Shown piece after piece: positions 1 to 7,526 of a stretch of 30,676 nucleotides of DNA. The translations under genes and the position numbers were made by a program. Positions within the stretch are counted from its first letter, which is position 1; the number at the start of each line of letters is the position of its first letter. Source of the DNA: Clostridia bacterium (GTDB taxonomy: Bacteria > Bacillota_A > Clostridia > Christensenellales > Aristaeellaceae); contig JAFWQM010000155.1 in NCBI GenBank assembly GCA_017509065.1, positions 1 to 30,676 on the forward strand, in the 5' to 3' direction. Below the pieces are notes generated by a model. It was not told where the DNA came from and did no database searches. It saw only the letters and a list, made by a program, of their open reading frames with translations.

Positions 1-1119
1 CGATCCATTTCCCTGAACGTGACCTGGGGGCACAGGAAACGAATGGCGGACGGAAAGGTCGCTGTGCCGTATGGCCGTTTTCTGGGGTACGACAAAGGTG
101 AAACCGGAACGCTGGAAGTAAACGAGGAACAGGCCGTGATCGTCCGCCGCATTTACAGCATGTTTCTCCAGGGCATGACGCCTTATGGAATCGCCAAGGC
201 CCTCACTGCGGAAGGAATCAAATCGCCTGGCGGGAAAGACGTATGGGGCGGCACTACCGTCCGGCACATTTTGATGAACGAAAAATACCGGGGAGACGCA
301 CTGCTGCAAAAAACCTACACCACGGATTACCTGACAAAGAAAAAGAAGGTCAATGAAGGCAAGATTCCCCAATACTACGTGGAAAACAATCACACCGCCA
401 TTATTGATCCTGCGGTCCATGAACAGGTGCAAAAGGAGATTGAACGAAGAAATGGCGCCCACAGTGGGGTGCGGATATTCAGCGGGAAGATTCGCTGCGC
501 CGAATGCGGTTCCTGGTTTGGCTCCAAGGTCTGGCACAGCAATGACAAATACAGGCGGGTCATTTGGCAATGCAATCATAAGTTTGATGGGAAGAGATGT
601 ACTACGCCCCATCTGACGGAAGACCAAATAAAAAAAGCTTTCCTGGCCGCCGTGAACGAGGTGCTCAATGGGAGAAAGAAAGCCATTGCGGCCTTTGAAG
701 CCGCAAAGAGCACTGTCTTCGACACGACCGCGCTTGAAATAGAAGTGGCTTCCCTGGAAACAGAGATGCAGGTGCTGTCAGAAAAAATGCAGGCTCTGAT
801 CAGAGAAAACGCCACCGTTGCCCTTGACCAGGAAGAATATCAGAAAAAGTTCCAGGCCATGAGCGACCGTTTTGAACAAGCGAAAGCGCAAAAGATACAG
901 GTAGAAAAGCAGATCAGCGATAAAAAAGCGCGGTTGGGTGAGGTTGAAGAATACATGCGGCTGCTGAAGAAACAGGACGGGAGGGTGGAAGAATTCAATC
1001 CCGAACTATGGCGCGGGCTGCTGGATTATGTGACAGTTGGGGAGAATAAGATGGTGTTCAGGTTTAGGGATGGGACGGAGGTGGGGGTGAATAGAGAAAG
1101 TAGCATTTTCGACAAATAA
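1..1119 (+). CDS. Large serine recombinase, 5'-truncated by window edge
   Basis: This is the C-terminal part of a large serine site-specific recombinase, the enzyme type that integrates and excises mobile elements. The reading frame is open to base 1, so the catalytic resolvase domain lies outside the window. A GTG at 19 is in frame but lies inside the gene. Numbering from that GTG, residues 15-100 form the DNA-binding recombinase domain (YGRFLGYD, then GGTTVRHILMNEKYRGD). A zinc ribbon follows, with Cys160, Cys163, Cys185 and Cys194, and a long charged coiled coil spans about 235-325. That is a complete C-terminal architecture, unlike the recombinase at 26476-27510. It ends 43 bp before the tail of a broken lacI gene, so it probably marks the right end of a mobile element. 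Confidence 0.93.
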   Translation, partial: RSISLNVTWGHRKRMADGKVAVPYGRFLGYDKGETGTLEVNEEQAVIVRRIYSMFLQGMTPYGIAKALTAEGIKSPGGKDVWGGTTVRHILMNEKYRGDALLQKTYTTDYLTKKKKVNEGKIPQYYVENNHTAIIDPAVHEQVQKEIERRNGAHSGVRIFSGKIRCAECGSWFGSKVWHSNDKYRRVIWQCNHKFDGKRCTTPHLTEDQIKKAFLAAVNEVLNGRKKAIAAFEAAKSTVFDTTALEIEVASLETEMQVLSEKMQALIRENATVALDQEEYQKKFQAMSDRFEQAKAQKIQVEKQISDKKARLGEVEEYMRLLKKQDGRVEEFNPELWRGLLDYVTVGENKMVFRFRDGTEVGVNRESSIFDK

Positions 1120-1162
1120 CGGCATGGATCGCTGATAAAAGGGTACAGCTGGCTACTTCTCA

Positions 1163-1916
1163 TTATTTTGTACTTCCGCGCCACACAGGTGTGGTTTTGA
1201 CTCTCGTCCAAACGAAAGGAAGATTGGGATTGCAGATACGGTTCAGCAAAAGTGTTGCCGCGATGCGGCTCGTCTCAACGCTTGGAATAGTCACTGTTGT
1301 CAGCGGAGGATCCACCAGAGCAGATTGAAGCATTTCGCCAAACCCCGTCACCATAATATCATCTGGTATGAAAATCCCAGTTTCTTCAAAGCGCTCATCA
1401 TCCGGATACCGAGGTCATCGTTGGCGCAGACAGAATCGACCGGCAGTCCTGACATACAGCTGATTTGATGAATCAGCCAATCTGGGGCATCATACGGCGA
1501 ATCGTCAGATGCCAGAATGCAAATACTCTCATCCAAGTACAAGTCCGGTTTCGCGCAATGCAGCGTGAAGCCAAGCCAGCGTTCATAGTAGCTGCAGCAA
1601 CGCTCTTAATCCCCGACAAAACCGATGCGCCTCACGCTGAGAACGGACAGATGACTGATAACTGTCATGATGCTTGCAATGCTGTCCTTAGAGACAAAAT
1701 CACAGGTCATGAGCGTAGACACAGCATGACGCGGCCCATCAATCATACTGGTGGGCAGGTCGAGACTGCAAACTATAGCCAAGTTCCTCTGTCTTTTTTA
1801 CGATGATTTCTTTCGCGGCCTGCGATAATGAACCGCATCCGTTGAAAACCTTGGAAACAGCGTTCCTGGAAAGACCGCGGGCGTCGGCCATTTTCAGCTG
1901 CGCTCTTTTCCAAAAT
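1163..1916 (-). pseudogene. LacI-family transcriptional regulator, degraded
   Basis: Pieces of a LacI/GalR-family repressor can be read in order on the minus strand in shifting frames. The helix-turn-helix part (MADARGLSRNAVSKVFNG) ends at about 1739. A middle part follows (RIGFVGD, an in-frame stop near 1605, then YERWLGF). The ligand-domain signature GLPVDSVCANDDLGIRMMSALKKLGF reads to about 1355. The C-terminal part (IMVTGFGEMLQSALVDPPLTTV) reads to the stop at 1163. At least two frameshifts and one stop are needed to join them, and the first helix has no clear start codon or ribosome site. It lies directly downstream of the esterase gene on the same strand and next to a recombinase gene. 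The native C-terminus seems preserved, so decay looks like point mutation rather than a single insertion. Confidence 0.82.
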
Positions 1917-2717
1917 TCAAACCTTATGCGGGCGATTGGAATAAAAATCCGTGCGGGGTATCCACTGGAGGAAATTGGCGATTTCCATATCCCAGTACCG
2001 CCATTCATGCTCGAATCCGTCCACAGGATGCCAAGTGAAATTGGCGCCTAACGCTTTCGCGTCCGTGACAAAGTCCTCTACCCGCTGGTACAGATGATCC
2101 TGCTTTCCGCAGCAAATGTAGCCTTTGGGCAGCTCTGCCCCTTCTTTCAGGCGGGCTTCCAGCTCGTGGATAGGCTCAATGGCGCGGCGGAAAATATCGG
2201 TGATGGAATTTGGGTCCAGCGTTTCCCGGCGCACCCGGCCGTCACGGGCGGCCACGCCCGGCGACATCGCCCCGAAGGCGCAGTACCGGGACGGAACGGA
2301 AAGAGCGTGGGCCAGCGCTCCATACCCGCCCATGGACAGCCCGGCGATATAGGTATCTTCCCGCCGGGAGGAAATGGGAAACATGGATTGAATGAAATCG
2401 GGCAGTTCTTCGTTCAGAAAGTCATAGTAATTATCCCCTGCCGGCATGTTGTTGTAGGCTTTGTTGCCGGTATCGAAGGCGACCAGGGCGATGCGCTGCT
2501 CCTCCGCCAGCCGTTCCACGGACGTGTAGCGAAGCCAGCAATGATGGTCGTTTCCATGGCCGTGGAGAAGGTACAATACGGGGAATTTGGCTTCCAGTTT
2601 GTGCGTCGGCTTGATGCCGGGCTGCTTGTCGCAGGGGGTAAAGGAAGGGACGGTGACGGTGATATCCACTCCATGATCCAGGGAGTAGGAATAGAAATTA
2701 ACATCCAATCTTGCCAT
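1917..2717 (-). CDS. Alpha/beta-hydrolase esterase (esterase D / putative esterase family)
   Basis: A 266-residue cytoplasmic esterase of the esterase D / S-formylglutathione hydrolase-like fold, similar in design to acetyl- and feruloyl-esterases. The oxyanion region is LLHGHGND (50-57). The nucleophile elbow is GLSMGG with Ser128, the acid is probably Asp207 (CGKQDHLY) and the base His237 (FEHEW). No signal peptide is visible. The ATG is preceded by GGAGG with about 7 bp spacing. It lies 36 bp downstream of the DUF2961 gene and is probably cotranscribed with it and the lacI gene. A likely role is removing acyl groups from imported oligosaccharides, but the substrate cannot be read from the sequence. 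Family confidence is high, substrate confidence low. Confidence 0.88.
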   Translation of the reverse strand: MARLDVNFYSYSLDHGVDITVTVPSFTPCDKQPGIKPTHKLEAKFPVLYLLHGHGNDHHCWLRYTSVERLAEEQRIALVAFDTGNKAYNNMPAGDNYYDFLNEELPDFIQSMFPISSRREDTYIAGLSMGGYGALAHALSVPSRYCAFGAMSPGVAARDGRVRRETLDPNSITDIFRRAIEPIHELEARLKEGAELPKGYICCGKQDHLYQRVEDFVTDAKALGANFTWHPVDGFEHEWRYWDMEIANFLQWIPRTDFYSNRPHKV

Positions 2718-2753
2718 GGCGATTCCTCCTTGCAGGCGGTAAAGCGGGAAAAA

Positions 2754-3869
2754 TCAACGGGGCCAGCGGTCTTCCGGACAGGGCAGCGCGGGAAAGGGCG
2801 CGTGTGGCTCAGTCTGGTACCAGTAGCAAACACTGGTGTAATCATCCTGGCGTTCAAACAAACCGTGGGGGCCCCGGGGACCGGAGCCGATTTGCTGAAC
2901 AGTGACCTTCAAATCGTTTTTGAACAGGATGGGGTCCGGGATGTGCCAGCGGTAAAAGCTGCGCATGGGGGGAATATCCCGCTGGAAATACTCGGCATGG
3001 AAGGTATCCTGGCAGGAATAGAACGGATAGCCCTGGAAAGGCGTGCAGTAGGTTTTTTCCTGCATGTGGCCTTCTTTATTATAGGATCCGCCGAAGGACC
3101 AGGCTCCGCCAAAGTAATCCTCCAGCCCCGTGGAGCATTGGCTGGGATAACGGCCGTCCCCGTCGATATAGAATTTCATTTCGCCCTCGCCCCACCAGTA
3201 CCGCTCCAGCGCCTGGATCATCAGATGGGTGCCGGCGTAATGGCCCCGGCCTTGAACGCCGTCCAGCAAAACGTAATCCTCCTGGAGGGCGGTCAGCTTT
3301 TGCCGCCGCCACTGGGCGTGAAAAGACCCCATGCCGGGAATCGGTTCATCATAGAGCGTACAGTCGATTTGGAAAAAGAAGCCGCAAATGTCTCCGGCGT
3401 GCTGGTTTTCCACGGTGACGCGGGCATGGGAGGAAAAGGGCATGGGCAGGAAACAGTTCATGCCGCGCCGGGGATTCACGGTCATGGGGAGGGAGGAGAC
3501 CTCGTAGCCCCGGGCAAAGCCATTCAGGAAGAAATCCCCCAGCGGCGTTTCCACGGAGGGCGTTTCCTCGCCGTCCCAGTACATCCTGAGCACCAAATCC
3601 CGCAGGACGAAATGGCCCTTGTCCGTTTCGTCGGTGACGGTAATCCAAATGTGCTGGATGATCCCGCTGCCCGTTACGTCCATCAGCGTTTCCACCGCGC
3701 CGGACGGAATGCGGTCGATGCAGGGGGAGCCTTTCCGGGAAAAGCCCAGCGGACTGTCCGCATGGCAGGCTCCGCCCTTTTCGCCCGTTCTGTTTTCGCC
3801 GTTGATGGAGCAGGAACGGCCTTGCCTCAGCAGGGGCAGACCGCCCAGAAGAAATGGATACTGCCGCAT
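2754..3869 (-). CDS. DUF2961 protein, GH172-type (candidate difructose-anhydride or alpha-fructofuranosidase enzyme)
   Basis: A 371-residue DUF2961-family protein without a signal peptide. Family members now classed as GH172 include a Bifidobacterium difructose dianhydride I synthase/hydrolase and arabinofuranosidases. Visible family signatures include the IQHIWITV strand (71-78), the RYWWGEGEMKFYIDGD block (223-238) and STGLEDYFGG (246-255). Glu228 or Glu230 and Glu250 are the best candidates for the two catalytic carboxylates, judged by position rather than alignment. The ATG follows AAAGGAG at good spacing. It sits between lacI and the esterase with about 36 bp on each side. The GH32 enzymes and fructokinase across the divergent promoter region favour a fructose-containing substrate such as a difructose anhydride. 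Specificity for D-arabinofuranosides remains possible. Confidence 0.85.
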   Translation of the reverse strand: MRQYPFLLGGLPLLRQGRSCSINGENRTGEKGGACHADSPLGFSRKGSPCIDRIPSGAVETLMDVTGSGIIQHIWITVTDETDKGHFVLRDLVLRMYWDGEETPSVETPLGDFFLNGFARGYEVSSLPMTVNPRRGMNCFLPMPFSSHARVTVENQHAGDICGFFFQIDCTLYDEPIPGMGSFHAQWRRQKLTALQEDYVLLDGVQGRGHYAGTHLMIQALERYWWGEGEMKFYIDGDGRYPSQCSTGLEDYFGGAWSFGGSYNKEGHMQEKTYCTPFQGYPFYSCQDTFHAEYFQRDIPPMRSFYRWHIPDPILFKNDLKVTVQQIGSGPRGPHGLFERQDDYTSVCYWYQTEPHAPFPALPCPEDRWPR

Positions 3870-3905
3870 GGAAAGATCTCCTTTCCTGTGAAAAAATGAA
3901 GTGGA

Positions 3906-4892
3906 TTAAGCGCGAGTCGTCGTTCCCTGAATCAGCGTCAGGTTGTCCAGCAGGATCTGCGGCTCAGGCGTTTCGCCGTTCAGGAGGGCCATCATACTGT
4001 CCACCGTTTTTTCCGCCAGATCTTCAAACGGCTGGCGGATGACGGTGAGCTGCGGGCAGAAAACGGTCGCCGCGTCCGTTCCGTCATAGCCGATCACCTG
4101 AATATCGCCGGGAATGGACAGCCCTCGTCTCATAGCGCAATGAACGATTTCAGCGGCGTTCAGGTCTGTAGCGAAATACGCGTCGATGTCCCGGTACTGG
4201 CCGAAAGCCCGTTCAACCATCTCGTGGGAAGAATGCAGATCGGTAAAATTGTTGACGGCGGGCAGGGAAATGCATTCGCAGCCCGCGGTGACTATTTCTT
4301 CCATAAACGCCTGGTGGCGCTTGCTGGCGTCCGTTTTCGCCGTCATGTCGCCCACGATTTGGAGCACCCGTCTGCATCCGCTTTTAAGCAGCGCTTGGGC
4401 CGCCAGGAGTCCGCCCAGCCGATGGTTGGCCGCGATGGATACGTTGGCTCCCCGCATGCGGGTGTCGAAAGCGACGATGGGAATATTGGCGTTCACGTAT
4501 TCCTGATCGGACAGCCGGGGGCTGCCGATGATGATGCCGTCCACCCGCTTTTGACGCAGGATCTCAAAAATCTGGATCTCCTGTCCCGGGTTGCCCTCCG
4601 TGGTGCAAAGGAGCACGTGATATCCCAAGTGAAAAAGGCGCTGTTCTATCATTTGCGTGATTTGAGAAAAAAAGGGATGGCATATGCTGGGTACGACGAT
4701 GCCGATCACCTGCGTTTTCGCGTTGAACAGGCTCCGGGCCAGCTGATTGGGAGAATAATTCAGCGCCCGAATCGCTTCCGCGATTCTTTCCCGCGTTTCC
4801 TGGGAAATATAGCCCCGGTTGTTTAAAGTCCGCGAAACGGTGGTAACGGATACGCCGGCCTTTTCGGCCACATCCCGAATCGTGATTGCCAT
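3906..4892 (-). CDS. LacI/GalR-family transcriptional repressor
   Basis: An intact LacI-family regulator of 328 residues from the chosen ATG at 4892 (MAITIRDVAEKAGVS), the canonical start of the helix-turn-helix. An upstream in-frame ATG at 4916 would add eight residues that do not belong to the fold; GAGAGG sits 10 bp before 4892. The recognition helix lies in VSVTTVSRTLNN, the hinge helix in NYSPNQLARSL, and the periplasmic-binding-protein-like effector domain runs from about 57 to the end (VIGIVVPSICHPFF; GYDGTDAA). The sequence resembles sucrose and fructan operon repressors. It is the first gene of the minus-strand operon and lies beside the main operon promoter, which carries a LacI-type palindrome. 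Its effector is probably a fructose-containing sugar or phosphosugar (inference). Confidence 0.93.
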   Translation of the reverse strand: MAITIRDVAEKAGVSVTTVSRTLNNRGYISQETRERIAEAIRALNYSPNQLARSLFNAKTQVIGIVVPSICHPFFSQITQMIEQRLFHLGYHVLLCTTEGNPGQEIQIFEILRQKRVDGIIIGSPRLSDQEYVNANIPIVAFDTRMRGANVSIAANHRLGGLLAAQALLKSGCRRVLQIVGDMTAKTDASKRHQAFMEEIVTAGCECISLPAVNNFTDLHSSHEMVERAFGQYRDIDAYFATDLNAAEIVHCAMRRGLSIPGDIQVIGYDGTDAATVFCPQLTVIRQPFEDLAEKTVDSMMALLNGETPEPQILLDNLTLIQGTTTRA

Positions 4893-4928
4893 AATATGAA
4901 AACCTCTCAAATTCATATTTCCATCAAA

Positions 4929-4957
4929 AGTATAATACAGAAAAGCGCGTATGTCAA
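4929..4957 (-). promoter_or_regulatory. Promoter of lacI-DUF2961-esterase operon
   Basis: Read on the minus strand, TTGACA (4957-4952), a 17-bp spacer and TATACT (4934-4929) form a near-consensus sigma-A promoter. It lies 37 bp upstream of the chosen lacI start. It is divergent from the HAD gene promoter, with about 48 bp between the two -35 boxes. Confidence 0.8.
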
Positions 4958-5004
4958 GAATGCGTCACATAAATCAGAAAAATATGAAAAAGCGCTGTCG
5001 GGAA

Positions 5005-5034
5005 TTGACATTCCGGTGCGGTTCATGCTATATT
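5005..5034 (+). promoter_or_regulatory. Promoter of HAD phosphatase gene
   Basis: TTGACA (5005-5010), an 18-bp spacer and TATATT (5029-5034) form a strong sigma-A-like promoter. The predicted transcript would start near 5041 and leave a leader of about 40 nt before the ATG at 5082. An inverted repeat GGAAT-N4-ATTCC (5001-5014) straddles the -35 box and could be an operator. Confidence 0.75.
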
Positions 5035-5081
5035 CTTTGCGATTCCAAGGCTTTCTGCCGTCGAGGAAGGAGAAGTTCAGG

Positions 5082-5723
5082 ATGAAGCGGATGATCGATA
5101 CAATGTATCCCTCCATGCCCTGGGATGAGATCGACGCGGTGGTATTTGATATCGGCAACGTGCTGGTGGAGATGGATGAGCATCAGGTGCTTCGCGCCAT
5201 GTTCCCCAATGACGAAGCGCTGCGCCGGCGCGTGCTGCTTCACACGCTCCGCTCTCCTTATTGGCATATGCTGGATAGCGGCGAGCTGAGCATGGACGAA
5301 TGCGTGGAGGCGATGACGGAAGGCGATCCTACCCTGCTTTCGCCGGTCCGGCGGTTCGTGACGGGCTGGCCTGATTACCGTTATATTGTAGAGGAAGGGA
5401 GAAACGCTGTTTATACCTGTAAGGAACATGGCAAGAAGCTGTATCTGCTCAGCAATTATCCCGTGGAGCACTACGAACGGAACCTGCGGGAATATGACTT
5501 TTTTTCTTTGTTTGACGGCGCTGTGATTTCCGCCCGGGTACATATGCTCAAGCCCCGCTTTGATATATACCGGTATCTGACGGACACCTACGGTTTAGCC
5601 CCCGAACGCACCCTTTTCATCGACGATTCTTCCGCGAACATCGAAGCGGCGCTGATGCTGGGATGGCATGGATTCTGCCTGAACGAGCCGGGAAAACTGC
5701 AAAAGTTTCTGGGAGCCGAATGA
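5082..5723 (+). CDS. HAD-superfamily phosphatase, YihX-like
   Basis: A 213-residue haloacid-dehalogenase hydrolase, probably a sugar-phosphate phosphatase like YihX (alpha-glucose-1-phosphatase). The frame is open upstream to 4896, but ATG 5082 is preferred. It has AAGGAG 9 bp upstream and lies about 40 nt after the predicted transcription start, whereas the extra upstream residues overlap the lacI promoter. The motifs are VFDIGNVLVEMD (residues about 20-31, nucleophile Asp in DIGNV), LLSNYP (motif II Ser), LKPRFDIY (motif III Lys) and FIDDSSANIEAA (motif IV acidic pair). It is monocistronic, with a terminator immediately after. It may recycle phosphosugars produced by the neighbouring pathway, but no substrate is evident. 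Confidence 0.9.
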   Translation: MKRMIDTMYPSMPWDEIDAVVFDIGNVLVEMDEHQVLRAMFPNDEALRRRVLLHTLRSPYWHMLDSGELSMDECVEAMTEGDPTLLSPVRRFVTGWPDYRYIVEEGRNAVYTCKEHGKKLYLLSNYPVEHYERNLREYDFFSLFDGAVISARVHMLKPRFDIYRYLTDTYGLAPERTLFIDDSSANIEAALMLGWHGFCLNEPGKLQKFLGAE

Positions 5724-5741
5724 TATGACGATTGAATGACG

Positions 5742-5767
5742 GACGCCGCTTTGCGGTGTCTTTTTTT
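5742..5767 (+). terminator. Intrinsic terminator after HAD gene
   Basis: GACGCCGC (5742-5749), loop TTT and GCGGTGTC (5753-5760) form an 8-bp stem with one G-U pair, followed by seven T residues (5761-5767). It begins 18 bp after the stop codon at 5723. Confidence 0.9.
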
Positions 5768-5947
5768 ATGTCAACTTTACATCATATGGTTTTCACCCGC
5801 TATTTCGCTTTGCTCGAAGGCCCAAAGAATGTAAGATCGCCTCCGCTCGACCACAAAATGTAAATATTGGCATATAAATATACATTACAGCCAAATAACG
5901 CTCCTGACGCTTTGACTGTACCGCTGCAAAAATGGCAATTTCCTTCA
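5768..5947. other. Intergenic region without recognised gene
   Basis: This is the upstream half of the 389-bp gap before the long operon. It is AT-rich from about 5857 to 5900 (ATGTAAATATTGGCATATAAATATAC occurs in two adjoining stretches), which could act as an UP element or extra regulator site. I see no credible gene, RNA or further strong promoter in it. Confidence 0.5.
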
Positions 5948-5963
5948 TGATAACCGGTTGACA
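5948..5963. promoter_or_regulatory. Candidate LacI-type operator (or cre-like site)
   Basis: TGATAACCGGTTGACA is a 16-bp imperfect palindrome with a perfect AACCGGTT core and matching TG/CA ends, so 12 of 16 positions are symmetric about a central CG. The centre lies between 5955 and 5956. It overlaps the -35 hexamer of the main promoter, so a bound repressor would block RNA polymerase. The shape suits LacI-family proteins, either the adjacent regulator or CcpA. Confidence 0.68.
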
Positions 5964-5986
5964 TACCGCAGGAACTGTGCTATAGT
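5958..5986 (+). promoter_or_regulatory. Main promoter of the sugar-utilisation operon
   Basis: TTGACA (5958-5963), a 17-bp spacer and TATAGT (5981-5986) form a near-consensus sigma-A promoter. Transcription would start near 5993, leaving a leader of about 120 nt before the GTG at 6113. Near its 5' end the leader can form a hairpin (5997-6005 with 6010-6017, one bulged G), which may stabilise the long message. Confidence 0.83.
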
Positions 5987-6112
5987 TTTTATATCTCAGA
6001 AGGCGCGTCCGCTTCTGCGCGCGAGCTTTTGTTTCTCAGCGACCGCCCCAGAATGCTTTGACGTTTGCGGACAGCCAACGCAGCAGCCCATCGGAGAAGG
6101 AGTTGAAAGCAG

Positions 6113-7504
6113 GTGAAACTCTTTTATCATCCCGAAGATGGAAGAATGGGAGACATCATCCCTTTTTATGAGGATGGTGTCTTCAAGTTATTTTATTTGG
6201 GCTTTGGATGGAGCAATGTTTCCACGCGGGATCAGCTGCATTTCTATGATCAATACCGGACGGACATACACGGCGGCACGGGGTCGGTGCTCAAGGTGGA
6301 CGGGGTATACCATATGTTCTACTGCAAGTTCACCTTTACGCCCTACATGCGTCAGTACGTGTGCCACGCCGTCAGTGAGGATCTGAAGGAATGGCGGGAA
6401 CTGCCGGAAGAAACTTTCCAGCCGGACGACGTGATTTACGAAATGACCGACTGGCGCGATCCGCACGTGATCTGGAATGAAGAAGAAGGCTGCTGGTGGA
6501 TGCTGCTGTGCGCCCAGAAAAAAGGAATTACCATGCGCAAGGGCTGCGTGGGCCTGTGCAAATCCAAAGACCTGCGCCATTGGACGATCTGCGAACCGCT
6601 TTACGCCCCGGCCACGAACCAGTCCGGCCATGAATGCCCCGACCTGTTCCAATGGGGCGATTGGTGGTATCTGACCTATTCCGTGTATACGGACCGTTTT
6701 GAAACGCTGTACCGCATGGCCCGCTCCCCCAAGGGCCCGTGGATTACCCCGAAGGTTGATACCTTCGACACCCGCTGCTTCTACGCGGCGAAACACGGTA
6801 CCGACGGGGAAAGCCATTACATGTACGGCTGGAACCCCCTTCGGGAAAAGAACATGTGGCATTTCAACCCGGAAAAGTACGAAGGCAAGGATTACAACAC
6901 CTGGGATTGGGGCGGCACCATGATCGTGCATCAGCTGGTGCAGCAGCCCGACGGCGCCCTGACCGTGAAGCCCCCCGAAGCTGTGGACAACGCCTTTTCC
7001 ACGGAAGCAGCCCTGGAAATGCGTCCTCTGACCGGCCCCTGGGTTTTGAATGAAAAGGGAGCCAGCGTGGACACGCCCAGCGGCTACGCCAGTTTGCTTT
7101 TGAACCGCGTACCCGATTGCTGCAAGCTGGAAATGGACGTTTCCTTTGAGGACGATCCCCGGGAATTTGGCGTCGCCCTGCAGGTGGACCAGGATTTCGC
7201 CATGGGGTATTACCTGATTTTTGAACCGAACCGGCATCGGATCCAATATAAAACAGGCCTGCGGATGTATGAGGACGGGGGCAAGATGTTCCCCTACGAG
7301 GTGGAACAGGAACGCCCCTTTGAGTGGCAGCCGGGGAAAAAGCATCATGTGCGCGTGTTCGTTCAGGACAGCATTCTTCTGCTGTATGTGGACGATCAGG
7401 CCGCGCTGGGCACCCGGATGTTCGACCGGCATGGATACCGTTTCGGCTTGTTTGCTTCCGATGGTTCGGCGGCGTTCAGCAACATCCGCCTGTTGACGGA
7501 TTAA
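6113..7504 (+). CDS. GH32-family glycoside hydrolase, intracellular, atypical nucleophile motif
   Basis: A 463-residue GH32-type fructan-active enzyme with an N-terminal five-bladed propeller (to about 300) and a C-terminal beta-sandwich (about 320-463). There is no signal peptide, so it is cytoplasmic. The start is GTG, with AAGGAG 10 bp upstream. The transition-state stabiliser is present as WRDP (Asp116) and the acid/base as ECPD (Glu174). The usual WMNDPNG nucleophile block is replaced by RMGDIIPF, with Asp14 in the expected place. The same variant (VGDVMPM) occurs in the exported paralogue at 19932-21494, and both also share ECPDLFxWGDWWY. It is the first gene of the operon. Likely substrates are fructo-oligosaccharides or related fructosides; the altered pocket motif suggests a non-standard one. 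Confidence 0.85.
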   Translation: MKLFYHPEDGRMGDIIPFYEDGVFKLFYLGFGWSNVSTRDQLHFYDQYRTDIHGGTGSVLKVDGVYHMFYCKFTFTPYMRQYVCHAVSEDLKEWRELPEETFQPDDVIYEMTDWRDPHVIWNEEEGCWWMLLCAQKKGITMRKGCVGLCKSKDLRHWTICEPLYAPATNQSGHECPDLFQWGDWWYLTYSVYTDRFETLYRMARSPKGPWITPKVDTFDTRCFYAAKHGTDGESHYMYGWNPLREKNMWHFNPEKYEGKDYNTWDWGGTMIVHQLVQQPDGALTVKPPEAVDNAFSTEAALEMRPLTGPWVLNEKGASVDTPSGYASLLLNRVPDCCKLEMDVSFEDDPREFGVALQVDQDFAMGYYLIFEPNRHRIQYKTGLRMYEDGGKMFPYEVEQERPFEWQPGKKHHVRVFVQDSILLLYVDDQAALGTRMFDRHGYRFGLFASDGSAAFSNIRLLTD

Positions 7505-7526
7505 ACATTTCACGGAGGTGAAGTAC

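Noticed and set aside
2094..3899. Long open frame on the plus strand opposite the esterase and DUF2961 genes
   Set aside because: It is antisense to two genes with clear catalytic motifs and ribosome sites, and its product is a low-complexity Gly/Arg/His-rich shadow of GC-rich codons.
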